Below, one piece after another: positions 40,816 through 49,504 of a stretch of DNA of 64,000 bases. The notes below the pieces were generated by a model. It was not told the DNA's origin. It ran no database searches and saw only the letters and a list, made by a program, of their open reading frames with translations. This stretch comes from Anaerolineaceae bacterium (GTDB lineage: Bacteria > Chloroflexota > Anaerolineae > Aggregatilineales > Phototrophicaceae). A program made the position numbers and the translations under genes. Numbering within the stretch: the stretch's first letter is position 1; each line of letters opens with the position of its first letter. Where the stretch lies: positions 1 through 64,000 of the forward strand of contig NZXX01000009.1 of NCBI GenBank assembly GCA_002702065.1, given 5' to 3'.

Positions 40816-43617
40816 TTACGCGGCTGAATACTGCCGACGCCGCACGACGAAGGCCGCGCCCAGCGCCAGACCGCCCATGCTGAAGGCGATTGCCGGGCCG
40901 CGCCACCAGGGTGTTTCACCCGTACGCACCAGTACAGCCGCCAGCACCACCCGCGCCGTATCCGAAACACCGTTCATGAAGGCGGTGTTATCGATGATCA
41001 GCGAGTCGGGGTTGGCATTGATCTGCGTCACAATCGTGATCGTCACGCCATCGCCCGGGCCAAGGCTGCCGATACTGAAGCTGATGTTCTGACCATTGAC
41101 CGAGACGTTCCCTGCCGATGCCGAAGCAGACACGATAGACAAGCTGCCGGGCACACTGTCTGTCACCACAATGCCTGTCACCGTTTCACCGCTGTTGTTT
41201 TCAACGTTGATCGTCCAGGTCACGGTGTCGCCGGGTTGGGCGAATGGCCGGTCCACCGACTTGTCCAGACGCAGCCCACCGGATACCACAAAGCTGCCGT
41301 TCGGGTCATCACTAGTCGGAACGGTGGGTGTGCCTGGTGGGGGCGGCGTCCCATCGTCGTCATCGTCGACCACAGGATCCTGCGCGAAGCCAAAGTCATA
41401 CGTGTGATTGTTCGCGCCCGGTCCACCGGTCGTCATGGCAATAGTCGGAAAACCATCGACCATTTCCCCGTCCGAGTCGCGCAGGTCTTCGCTGTTGTTG
41501 TCATCGGTGAGGAACCAGTCTGCCAGCGGCCCGCCCGGCGCGTAATCTGCCGGGTTATCCAGCCGGATAACATAATCCGTATTAAACAGGATGCTGTCCG
41601 TCACACTGGTGAACAGGTATTCACCTGCCGCATTGGTCACGGTCGATGCAACCAGATTACCGGAAGCATCATACAGATTGACCGTCACACCCGCAGCAGG
41701 ATCTTCACCGGGGTCCTGGATACCATTCTGGTTCAGGTCAAACCACACCCGGTTACCAATCTCGACGGGTGCCGGCGGGCACAACGCCTCGATACCGCCC
41801 AGGCCGTTGGCTTTGGCGAAGGTCTCGATACCCTGCAAGGTGCCGTTGTAAATGCGGTAAGCCTGTTCGACGGTACCGGCCTGATTACTCATCCAGCGCA
41901 AACCGGCGTCCGCCAGTTCGGTGTTGATCGGAATAGGATCGAAGAACGTTCCCACCACGTTGGGCTGACCGGGCACCTGAAGCAGCGCCCCCATCGCATC
42001 CTCATCGTGGAAATCGACCAGATTATCCTCGAAGTAATACTCGCCGCCGGGGCTGCCGGGGCCTTCACCTGTGTTGCTGACACCACCGGTGGTGATGCCG
42101 CCGCACGAGCCGTTGGATTCCAGAACCCAGTTGTTCGGTCCGTTCAGGCACGCGCGCAAAATGTCGCCAGGGCCAAAACCGATATAGTTGATCGGGCCGC
42201 CCGTTGTGGGGGCATAGGTCGCGTTACCGGTCTGATCGCCAAAACGGTCACGCAGGCCGAGGATCATATCGCCGTTGTTATCAAACTGAATCGATGTTAA
42301 CCAGGGTTGCGGGTAGGTGACAAAGGAGATATCGCCACTCACCACCGAATAGGTCGTGATAAAGTCTGATGTCCAGGGATTCCAGTCTGCCGGAAAGTCG
42401 GTTTCGCAATTCGGATCGTCAGATTCATCCGCACAACCACGTGGATAATCCAAACCGATATTCAGTTCCAGGTTGAACCCGCCGCCTGCGGGGTTGAGGC
42501 TGTAGACGTAAGCACGCAGGTTACCCGGATTATTGGGTGTGGACTCTGCTGTACAGGTCACGCCGACATAGACCAAACCATCATAAAACTCGACCGCAAA
42601 GGGCCGGGCATCCCCCGCGGCAGGGCAGCCGGGCGGAGATGTCGGAATATTGTAGGTTGTGGGACTCCCCGGATTATCCACCGGGATACCGTAGAGCTGA
42701 CGATTGGCCAGGTTAACCGCATACAACGTATTGTCATCGTCCGACATGGTCAGGTCACCGAGCGAACGCTTACCCACCAGATCATAGGCCTCGGCATCGA
42801 CCAGCCAGGAATCGAGGTCTGTGTTCGGGGTGTGCAGGTCTTCACCTGCGTTTGATGCTGGCAGCGTGGTAAAGAGGCTGACCGCATTGCCATTGGCCGT
42901 ATCAATCTGGTAGATCGCGCCGGGCCCTTCTGGGCCAAAGCCGACATGCCGCTTCAAAAAGGACGCAACGTAAATGACCCCGGTCTGCCGCCGGTGCGCA
43001 GCACCCCAGATCGCACCCACTTCCTGAGTCACAGCCAGGGTCGAGCCACCACCGTCAAAACGCGCGGTGCTGGGCGGCGTCAAATCCGTGCTGCCTGCCG
43101 TGTACGGCACCGACAACAGGGTCAAATTACCTGCATTTGGCCCAACAAACTGATCCCCCAGGCGGAAGCAAGTGGTGATGACGTCTGGCGTCCCGGAGCA
43201 ATGCTGGCCGGGGTTAGCCACCGCCAGATCAATTGTACCGGCGTTCTCACCGCAGGTGACAAACACCACGCTGGTGCTCGAACCCGTACCGTCCGGGCCA
43301 TATTCCAAATAGGAAGGCAGTCCAGCGAATTCAATACGGACCTCGGCGTCTGCTGGCAGCTGCGAAAACTGGTAGTCGCCATCGGCGTTGGTGGTTGTGT
43401 TTTCGACGACACCCCCATTCGCACCATAAGCCGTTACCTGAATACCGGCGACCCCGGGTTCTAGCGCATCCCGATCCCCACTGGCATTAAAGTCACGATA
43501 GGCCGACCCGGTCACACCACAGGTCCCCTGGAAGGCGGGGGCAGCAAAGGCGGGAATCGCAAACACGCCTAACAGCAGGCTCAACAGACAAAACAATGTT
43601 AGCAAACGTTTTTTCAT
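40816..43617 (-). CDS. Large SdrD_B/DUF11 surface protein with sortase-like tail
   Basis: The 933-residue product has a signal peptide (LLTLFCLLSLLLGVFAIPAFA), a SdrD_B-like domain at the N-terminus (GSAYRDFNASGDRDALEPGVAGIQV), a long beta-propeller-like middle, a second SdrD_B unit (IGNRVWFDLNQNGIQDPGEDPAAG) and a DUF11 domain (VDRPFAQPGDTVTWTINVEN). The tail is LVRTGETPWWRG, a membrane helix, then VVRRRQ. This is the layout of a sortase signal, with Val in place of Pro in LPxTG. ATG 43617 is preferred over an in-frame TTG nine bases upstream. Probably cell-surface anchored. Confidence 0.87.
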   Translation of the reverse strand: MKKRLLTLFCLLSLLLGVFAIPAFAAPAFQGTCGVTGSAYRDFNASGDRDALEPGVAGIQVTAYGANGGVVENTTTNADGDYQFSQLPADAEVRIEFAGLPSYLEYGPDGTGSSTSVVFVTCGENAGTIDLAVANPGQHCSGTPDVITTCFRLGDQFVGPNAGNLTLLSVPYTAGSTDLTPPSTARFDGGGSTLAVTQEVGAIWGAAHRRQTGVIYVASFLKRHVGFGPEGPGAIYQIDTANGNAVSLFTTLPASNAGEDLHTPNTDLDSWLVDAEAYDLVGKRSLGDLTMSDDDNTLYAVNLANRQLYGIPVDNPGSPTTYNIPTSPPGCPAAGDARPFAVEFYDGLVYVGVTCTAESTPNNPGNLRAYVYSLNPAGGGFNLELNIGLDYPRGCADESDDPNCETDFPADWNPWTSDFITTYSVVSGDISFVTYPQPWLTSIQFDNNGDMILGLRDRFGDQTGNATYAPTTGGPINYIGFGPGDILRACLNGPNNWVLESNGSCGGITTGGVSNTGEGPGSPGGEYYFEDNLVDFHDEDAMGALLQVPGQPNVVGTFFDPIPINTELADAGLRWMSNQAGTVEQAYRIYNGTLQGIETFAKANGLGGIEALCPPAPVEIGNRVWFDLNQNGIQDPGEDPAAGVTVNLYDASGNLVASTVTNAAGEYLFTSVTDSILFNTDYVIRLDNPADYAPGGPLADWFLTDDNNSEDLRDSDGEMVDGFPTIAMTTGGPGANNHTYDFGFAQDPVVDDDDDGTPPPPGTPTVPTSDDPNGSFVVSGGLRLDKSVDRPFAQPGDTVTWTINVENNSGETVTGIVVTDSVPGSLSIVSASASAGNVSVNGQNISFSIGSLGPGDGVTITIVTQINANPDSLIIDNTAFMNGVSDTARVVLAAVLVRTGETPWWRGPAIAFSMGGLALGAAFVVRRRQYSAA

Positions 43618-43935
43618 AGGTTTCAATCCCTTGTTAACAGGGCTGGATTGCCTTAGTAATAATAGGAATTATATAAATTAAACTAAAGATTAACTTGCAA
43701 CGCCACCTTGCATACGTTTTTGGATGTTACCAATTTGTAATTATAACGAACCGCTCGCCAAAGGCGCAATAAACTCCCCGTAACTTCCATTAACGTTCCG
43801 TTGACGCTGCATACTGCTCATGTTAACCTTACAATAAGCGCATAATGCTTATAGCGCGTCATAAGCTGTTCATACAATATGTCAGGCAGTTTACGCCCCC
43901 TTATTCTGTAGGCTGTCATTATCGGGAGTTCAGGC
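43618..43935. other. 318-bp divergent intergenic region
   Basis: This AT-rich gap separates the SdrD_B gene (minus) and the PIN-TRAM gene (plus). On the minus strand TATAAT (43668-43673) may be the -10 of the surface-protein gene. An inverted repeat ATAAGC-N7-GCTTAT lies at 43834-43852 and TTGACG at 43801-43806 could be a -35 for the PIN-TRAM gene. No RNA gene or short reading frame is convincing. Confidence 0.5.
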
Positions 43936-44994
43936 ATGTTATCGTCGGAGTTTGCCTTCCGTATTGCTGGAATGTTCATTTTTACACTGGTGGGGGCACG
44001 AATTGGCATTGATGCATCCGCTTCATTTGCACTGCCAGCTATCGTGACCTCCTTCACCTTTGCGCTGGTCGGCCTGTTGTTCGGGTTAATTATCACCCCC
44101 TGGATCACGGTGCGACCGGTTCGCTTCATCAGCAAAATCATTAACGAAATGTCGATCGACGTCCTGTTCATGGCATTAATAGGCCTGCTGCTGGGCTTGC
44201 TGATCGGGCTGCTGGCGACTTATCCGCTGTCCTTGATAGAAGGTCCCCTCGGCCATACGCTGCCAATCGCAGTCACGATTGCCGCCTCGTACCTGGGGCT
44301 GACGATTTGCTCGGTTCGGTCGCGCGAAATCTGGACTTTTCTGCGCGATCAGTGGGGCCTGAAAACCGCCCGGCGCAGCCTGGTCATGAGTGGAGACCGC
44401 GAACTGCTGCTGGATACGAGCGTGCTGATTGACGGGCGCATCGTTGAAATTGCCGAAACAGGCTTTCTGGGCGGGTCACTGATCGTACCTCGTTTTGTAC
44501 TGTCCGAACTGCATCAGGTTGCCGATTCATCCGACCCGCTGCGCCGTAATCGCGGACGACGCGGGCTGGCCAAACTGAACGAGCTACAGCGCAATGACGA
44601 CATTCCCCTGCGTATTGTCGAGGATGATTTCGACGGCGTCAACGAAGTCGATGACAAACTGGTGATGCTGGCGATTCAGATGGATGCGCCCATTATCACC
44701 AACGATTATAACCTAAACCGGGTGGCCGAAGCCCAGAACGTGACCGTACTGAACATCAACCTGCTGTCAAATGCCGTACGGTCAGTGTACATCCCCGGCG
44801 AAACCTTCCCCATTCACATCATTCAGGAAGGCAAGGACCCGGATCAGGGCGTGGGCTATCTCGAAGACGGCACGATGGTCGTGATCGCCGGTGGCAAACG
44901 GCATATGGACCGCACCGTCAACGTCACGGTCACCCGCCTGATCAACAAGCCGACCGGACGTATGATCTTCGCGGAACTGGCCGAAGGCAGCTAA
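43936..44994 (+). CDS. PIN/TRAM-domain membrane protein (YacL-like)
   Basis: The 352-residue product has about four N-terminal membrane helices, a PIN domain (about 155-280; LLLDTSVLIDGRIVEIA with the first Asp of the metal site, later DDKLVMLAIQM and TNDYNLNRVA) and a C-terminal TRAM domain (VGYLEDGTMVVIAGGKR...VTRLINKPTGRMIF). This matches the YacL family, membrane-attached putative ribonucleases. All four acidic positions of the PIN site are present. Confidence 0.93.
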   Translation: MLSSEFAFRIAGMFIFTLVGARIGIDASASFALPAIVTSFTFALVGLLFGLIITPWITVRPVRFISKIINEMSIDVLFMALIGLLLGLLIGLLATYPLSLIEGPLGHTLPIAVTIAASYLGLTICSVRSREIWTFLRDQWGLKTARRSLVMSGDRELLLDTSVLIDGRIVEIAETGFLGGSLIVPRFVLSELHQVADSSDPLRRNRGRRGLAKLNELQRNDDIPLRIVEDDFDGVNEVDDKLVMLAIQMDAPIITNDYNLNRVAEAQNVTVLNINLLSNAVRSVYIPGETFPIHIIQEGKDPDQGVGYLEDGTMVVIAGGKRHMDRTVNVTVTRLINKPTGRMIFAELAEGS

Positions 44995-45015
44995 ACACCG
45001 TCGAGTGTCTTTCGG

Positions 45016-46614
45016 CTAGGTCGCTGACGGAACTTCAAAGATTTCGTAGCCTGCCGCATCATAAACACGGGTGAGATCTGCCTGCCAATCCGCCGCGTCC
45101 CCGGCCAGTGCGCGTTCCGTTTCGCCATAAAAGATGTAGCGGATGTTCATGGCGTCGTACAGCGCCCGGCGTTCTGTGGCGGTCATTTCGCCGTTGTAAA
45201 ACCGTACCGTCTCGGCAGTCTTGGCAACCGCGTGAAGCGTCTCCGGCCCGTGCCCGACATAAACCCGCAAGTGCGTATAAGCCGGGATTCGATTGCCGGT
45301 TTCGAACGCACCGAGCACCACCTCCCCCGGTGACGCATGCGCATTGAGCCAGTCGAACGCCATCACCTGCGCGGCGGGATAGACAACCGACGACGGACCA
45401 GCCAGCGCCGTGACATAGCCCCCCATGAGCAGGATGAGGCTGGCAGGGAGCGTGGCCGCCAGCGTGACGCCGATCAGTACACGCCGCGAGATGCGCTGGG
45501 CCAGGACGTTGAGGCCCATAACCGCCAGAATGGTCAGGGGTACAATGACCGCCTCCGCCAGACGCCGCTGGACATTGATCGGCAGATAGACCAGTACCGG
45601 CACAATCAGCGGCCAGCCGATCAGCAGCACATGATTAAAGCTGGCCCGGCGCCATAAGCCGCGTGCACCGATGAGCGCCAGCAATGCCAGTGGTAGATAA
45701 GCCAGCCCATAATGCAGCGGCGGCGGCGACTGAAGGATGTTCTGCGCTGACCACTGGGCAAACACCGGGTTGGCGCTGAAGACCAGAAAATTGTACAGAA
45801 ACAGCGGCAGAGTCAGGGCAGCAGCCAACACAGCACTGCGCAGCAGCATCAACGGAAAGCGCCGCCAGCGCACCCATGCCGCCAGCCCCCACGCGCCCAG
45901 AATGGCGTAAATAATCACCAGATAGAAGGGCACCGCCACGCCGACGATTAGCCAGCAAACACCGGCCAGTAATGCCCGCTGCCGCCAGCGCGCCGAACCC
46001 AGGCTGGCCATCAGCAGTAGCAAACCGCCCAGCAACGCTGAACGCGCCAACGCCAGATGCGGCAGACCGAGCAGAATTTGCAGCGTGAATCCTTCGGGGA
46101 TAAAAAACTCTGGCGGCGGGTCTGCAGAACCGGTCACCAGCAGCAGCCAGCCCAATCCGCCGGCAAGCGTCGCCAGCACCAGCGCCAGAAAACGCGATCC
46201 CACATCTTCAATAAATGCCGCGATAAACCGGTAAAGCACGAGGATCAGCAGCCCGCCGAAGACAATCCGCATCAGATGAAACACGCCGAGCAGCACCCCG
46301 GTCAGCGCGGGATCGGTTTCGTCCATGAACAGGCCGACGATCTGCCCCGGTATGATGTATGGCAGGAACAACAGCGGCGCACCCTCATGGTCCTCGGCGG
46401 TGTAGAACAGGCTGAAGTTCCACTCGCCCTGCGCCCCCAGCCGCATCTTGCCAAGATAGGAATTGCCGTCATCCGCGCCGAACAAAAAACCGCTGAAGAC
46501 GCTTTCATCACCTGCCTGTGACCATGCCAGTGCATAAGGCAACGACACGATGAGCAGCAGCAGCGCCGCGTATACAAACACGCGAGTCCATTCACGCGTG
46601 GAAATGTTCGTCAA
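45016..46614 (-). CDS. Polytopic membrane protein, unknown
   Basis: The 532-residue product has about ten to twelve hydrophobic helices, with an extracytoplasmic loop near residues 35-80 containing GADDGNSYLGKMRLGAQGEWNF and a soluble C-terminal tail of about 110 residues. The pattern resembles GT-C type membrane glycosyltransferases, and Asp residues in the first loop fit, but no sequence motif is diagnostic. The start is TTG at 46614 with GACAGG five bases upstream. Neighbours give no help. Confidence 0.7.
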   Translation of the reverse strand: MTNISTREWTRVFVYAALLLLIVSLPYALAWSQAGDESVFSGFLFGADDGNSYLGKMRLGAQGEWNFSLFYTAEDHEGAPLLFLPYIIPGQIVGLFMDETDPALTGVLLGVFHLMRIVFGGLLILVLYRFIAAFIEDVGSRFLALVLATLAGGLGWLLLVTGSADPPPEFFIPEGFTLQILLGLPHLALARSALLGGLLLLMASLGSARWRQRALLAGVCWLIVGVAVPFYLVIIYAILGAWGLAAWVRWRRFPLMLLRSAVLAAALTLPLFLYNFLVFSANPVFAQWSAQNILQSPPPLHYGLAYLPLALLALIGARGLWRRASFNHVLLIGWPLIVPVLVYLPINVQRRLAEAVIVPLTILAVMGLNVLAQRISRRVLIGVTLAATLPASLILLMGGYVTALAGPSSVVYPAAQVMAFDWLNAHASPGEVVLGAFETGNRIPAYTHLRVYVGHGPETLHAVAKTAETVRFYNGEMTATERRALYDAMNIRYIFYGETERALAGDAADWQADLTRVYDAAGYEIFEVPSAT

Positions 46615-46702
46615 GGTAACCTGTCCCTGAGTGATCCCGATATGCTCTTATTATTATGCGCTCAGATCACGACACGTGGGCTAGAGATTTCGATAGTGAG
46701 GA

Positions 46703-47050
46703 TTAAAAAGGCAGATAGCGAATTTCGCCTATCCAGTCTGTATCATCGCTTGCAAGCACAATCAATTCAAGTGTTTCGATAACCGCGCCCACAGATTTGA
46801 TTTCATGGACCAGAAAAAGGCCGGGCACAGGCAGTTCAGCATTTAAGCGTTCGTAAAAGTAACCCCGCATGGTATTGACATCATGCGAGAGAACAATGTA
46901 ATTATGCTGTGCGACCCACTCCAAAATCAGCGTATCCGGTTTACCCGCAAGTTCTGTGTCCTGAATTCGCGTCAGATCAATATCCGGCACGCGCCGTCGC
47001 AGCCCCCGCAGAATTTCATTGTTAAAATTCTCATCGGCGAGGAACCGCAT
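46703..47050 (-). CDS. DUF5615 PIN-like toxin
   Basis: The 115-residue product starts MRFLADENFNNEILRGLRRR, the Asp/Glu pair of the PIN-like fold, with LSHDVNTM as the second acidic site. DUF5615 proteins are the toxin-like partner of DUF433 antitoxins and are presumed RNases. The ATG overlaps the upstream DUF433 stop by one base (TGATG), giving tight coupling. No toxicity is shown by sequence. Confidence 0.88.
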   Translation of the reverse strand: MRFLADENFNNEILRGLRRRVPDIDLTRIQDTELAGKPDTLILEWVAQHNYIVLSHDVNTMRGYFYERLNAELPVPGLFLVHEIKSVGAVIETLELIVLASDDTDWIGEIRYLPF

Positions 47051-47397
47051 CAGCCTTCACTTTGTATTCGTTTGGCAGCCAGGCGGGCCAGTAAAATTTC
47101 ACGCGTTAACGCGGGCGGATGTTGTGCCTCATCCATCTGACGAGCAGATTCTGCTTCTAATTCCTGTTGACTGAGATACGCATCCACTTCTTCACGGTGA
47201 CGCAGGTAATAACCAAGGGCCAGATAAACATCATCTAGCGAAAGCGAAGGATATTGCTCCGTAATCGTCTCCGGCGTATGACCAAGCCTAAATGCGTAGA
47301 TAAGCAGATCCAGCAAGACATTGCTGTCACCGACGCGTAGACGACCATGTTGATCTGTGCGAATAGGTATTTGTTCGGTGATTGATGCAGGAATCAT
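47050..47397 (-). CDS. DUF433 antitoxin
   Basis: The 115-residue product has the DUF433 winged-helix fold: GRLRVGDSNVLLDLLIYAFRLGHTPETITEQYPSLSLDDVYLALGYYL. The extended C-terminal helix (ESARQMDEAQHPPALTREILLARLAAKRI) probably wraps the toxin. GAGGG lies 7 bases upstream of the ATG. It is the first gene of the pair, and two tandem 27-bp repeats lie just upstream, at the expected promoter/operator position. Confidence 0.88.
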   Translation of the reverse strand: MIPASITEQIPIRTDQHGRLRVGDSNVLLDLLIYAFRLGHTPETITEQYPSLSLDDVYLALGYYLRHREEVDAYLSQQELEAESARQMDEAQHPPALTREILLARLAAKRIQSEG

Positions 47398-47410
47398 CCT
47401 ATAACCCTCA

Positions 47411-47464
47411 CGTGATCTTAAGCCAGTCAGCCATTTTCGTGATCTTAAGCCAGTCAGCCATTTT
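47411..47464. repeat. Tandem 27-bp direct repeat
   Basis: Two identical, adjacent 27-bp units (47411-47437 and 47438-47464) lie just upstream of the DUF433/DUF5615 operon. Each unit contains AGCCAGTCAGCC and ends in TTTT. It may be a duplicated operator for the antitoxin or a recent slippage event. Confidence 0.92.
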
Positions 47465-47573
47465 GTAGAGCATTTATCGCTTCACAGTATCCAATTTCAT
47501 TATACGAATAATATTGTATCAAAATAACCTTTGCCATGTCACCTGATTGAGCACGATTCAGATTCAATTAGAC

Positions 47574-47602
47574 TTGACAGTCTAGACCTATTGGTCTAAA
47601 AT
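47574..47602 (+). promoter_or_regulatory. tetR promoter with a palindromic operator in the spacer
   Basis: TTGACA (47574-47579) and TAAAAT (47597-47602) are 17 bp apart. The spacer and -10 are occupied by the palindrome TAGACC-TATT-GGTCTA (47583-47598). The arrangement suggests that the TetR protein encoded just downstream represses its own operon. Confidence 0.88.
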
Positions 47603-47627
47603 ATATTCTGTAGATTGAGAGGGGAGA

Positions 47628-48257
47628 ATGCACCAAGCAAATCCATCCGAAACACCCGGTTTCGCCCGGTCCTTCGACCATAGTCAGGAACTGTTCGAGG
47701 CAGCATTGGCGGAGTTTACCGACAAGGGTTACGAGCAGGCGTCGATTAACGTGATTCTGAACGCGGCCAGCATGAGCAAAGGCCAGTTCTATTATCACTT
47801 CACCAATAAAGAAGGGCTGTATCTGGCGCTGATCGGCGTACTGATCGAACAGAAAAAAGCGTTTCTGACGTCGGTGATGCAGCCGGAGGATTTTCAGCAG
47901 GATATTTTCGGCATCTTCAAAACCCAGATGCGCTATGGGCTGGCGTTCGCCCGGCAGTACCCGGCGATCAACCGGTTTTCGGAGAGCTTCCTGCGGGAAA
48001 AAGGCAACGCCATCTACAAAAAGGCGCTGGCGGCCTACAACTTCGAGGACAACACGGTCATCGATCAACTGATCGAGCGCGGATACCAGAACGGCGATTT
48101 CCGTGACGACCTGCCGCTGCCCTTTATCAAGAAGGTCATCGGTTACCTGTTCACCCACGCCGCCGATATCACCGACCTGAACGCGGCGGACGCATTTGAA
48201 GAAGAGTTGAATTACCTGATCGACTTTATCAAGTCGGGTTTGGCAAACGGCAAATAA
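47628..48257 (+). CDS. TetR family transcriptional repressor
   Basis: The 209-residue product has the TetR N-terminal HTH (ELFEAALAEFTDKGYEQASINVILNAASMSKGQFYYHFTNKEGLYLALI) followed by a helical ligand domain. GAGGGGAG is placed 6-9 bases before the ATG. The operator sits in the promoter. The downstream hydrolase gene begins 41 bp later on the same strand and is presumably co-regulated. The inducing ligand is unknown. Confidence 0.93.
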   Translation: MHQANPSETPGFARSFDHSQELFEAALAEFTDKGYEQASINVILNAASMSKGQFYYHFTNKEGLYLALIGVLIEQKKAFLTSVMQPEDFQQDIFGIFKTQMRYGLAFARQYPAINRFSESFLREKGNAIYKKALAAYNFEDNTVIDQLIERGYQNGDFRDDLPLPFIKKVIGYLFTHAADITDLNAADAFEEELNYLIDFIKSGLANGK

Positions 48258-48298
48258 ATTTTCGTCCTGCCGTGACTGTCAGTAAGGAGTGGTGGGTC

Positions 48299-49453
48299 AT
48301 GAAGACATTCGAATTTCCCGTCGGCTATCACACGATGCACAAAACCAAGATCATCGACTATCAGCTGAACCGCTGGTATTCGCTGGGCTACTCGCGGCTG
48401 GAAGATATGCGTGAAGCAGGCCGGAACATCAAGGGCATGCGTGACTGGAAAGCCGAGATGGTACGGCAGGCGGACAAAGCGCTGGCGGAAGGTCGCCTGA
48501 TGAACGGCACGTTCTTCTACCGGGCGGCAGAGTTCTTCACGCACCCCACCGACCCGGACAAGCTGGCGCTGTACCGCACGTTCAGCGACCTGTTCTACAA
48601 CCAGCTGTTCGTGGATGAACCCTTCGAGCGCTTTACGGTGCCGTATGGCGATGTGTCGCTGCCCGGCCTGCGCCTGCCTGCCCAGACCGAAGCGCCGCGC
48701 GGCACGATTGTCCTGCATGGCGGGTTCGACTCGTTCATCGAGGAGCTGTACTCGCTGGGGACCTATTTTGCGCATCGCGGCTACGAAGTCATCATGTTCG
48801 ATGGACCGGGTCAGGGTGGCGCGTTGAAAGAGCACCAGCTGCCGATGGACTTCCGCTGGGAGAAACCGGCCAAGGCCATCCTCGACTACTTCAACCTGAA
48901 CGATGTCACCTGGATCGGAATTTCGATGGGCGGCTGGTTATGCTTCCGGGCGGCGGCTTACGAACCGCGTATCAGCCGGGTGATTGCATCGAGCATCGCC
49001 TACGATTACATGAAGATTCCGCCGCCAGCAGTCGAGAACTTTGCCCGTTGGCTGATGAAACATCGCACATTAATGAACGTCATGTCCGAGTGGAAGATGA
49101 AGATGCGCCCGCAGGAAAAATGGGGCATCGATAATCTGATGTACATGACCAAGACACATTCGGTCAGCGAGGCGTCGGATAAACTGCTTGAGTTCAACGC
49201 GGACAATCTCAAGTCCGGGCTGGTGACGCAGGACGTGTTGATCCTGACTGGTGCGGAAGATCATTTTATCCCGCTGAAAATGCACCGGCTTCAGGTCGAG
49301 GCGCTCACCCATGCCCGGTCCATCACCGAGCGCATCTTCACCCGCGCCGACCAGGCCCAGAATCATTGTCAGGTAGGCAATATGGGGCTGGCGCTGGATA
49401 CGATGGCGGCATGGATCGAGACAAAAGAAACCGAATCGGCACCGGCTCGCTAA
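48299..49453 (+). CDS. Alpha/beta hydrolase
   Basis: The 384-residue product has an N-terminal helical cap, an alpha/beta-hydrolase core starting GTIVLHGGFDSFIEELY, the nucleophile elbow GISMGG (Ser209), an Asp in LILTGAEDHF and a His in QNHCQVGN. The catalytic triad is therefore complete. AAGGAG lies 9 bases upstream of the ATG, which follows tetR by 41 bp. The family resembles FrsA or 2,6-DHP hydrolase-like proteins with a large N-terminal cap; the substrate is unknown but probably related to the TetR inducer. Confidence 0.87.
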   Translation: MKTFEFPVGYHTMHKTKIIDYQLNRWYSLGYSRLEDMREAGRNIKGMRDWKAEMVRQADKALAEGRLMNGTFFYRAAEFFTHPTDPDKLALYRTFSDLFYNQLFVDEPFERFTVPYGDVSLPGLRLPAQTEAPRGTIVLHGGFDSFIEELYSLGTYFAHRGYEVIMFDGPGQGGALKEHQLPMDFRWEKPAKAILDYFNLNDVTWIGISMGGWLCFRAAAYEPRISRVIASSIAYDYMKIPPPAVENFARWLMKHRTLMNVMSEWKMKMRPQEKWGIDNLMYMTKTHSVSEASDKLLEFNADNLKSGLVTQDVLILTGAEDHFIPLKMHRLQVEALTHARSITERIFTRADQAQNHCQVGNMGLALDTMAAWIETKETESAPAR

Positions 49454-49474
49454 AGCATCAGCAGAAGATCGACA

Positions 49475-49496
49475 GGGGCGATGCGTGAATCGCCCC
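49475..49496. terminator. Hairpin between convergent genes
   Basis: A perfect 8-bp stem GGGGCGAT/ATCGCCCC with a 6-base loop. It lacks a T tract on either strand but sits between the convergent hydrolase and DUF5667 genes. Confidence 0.5.
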
Positions 49497-49504
49497 AACA
49501 TGGG

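Noticed and set aside
47411..47464. Possible CRISPR array
   Set aside because: Only two repeat copies are present and they are directly adjacent with no spacer; no cas gene is near.
49475..49496. Strong bidirectional terminator
   Set aside because: The hairpin is perfect but has no T tract on either strand, so it is listed only at low confidence.
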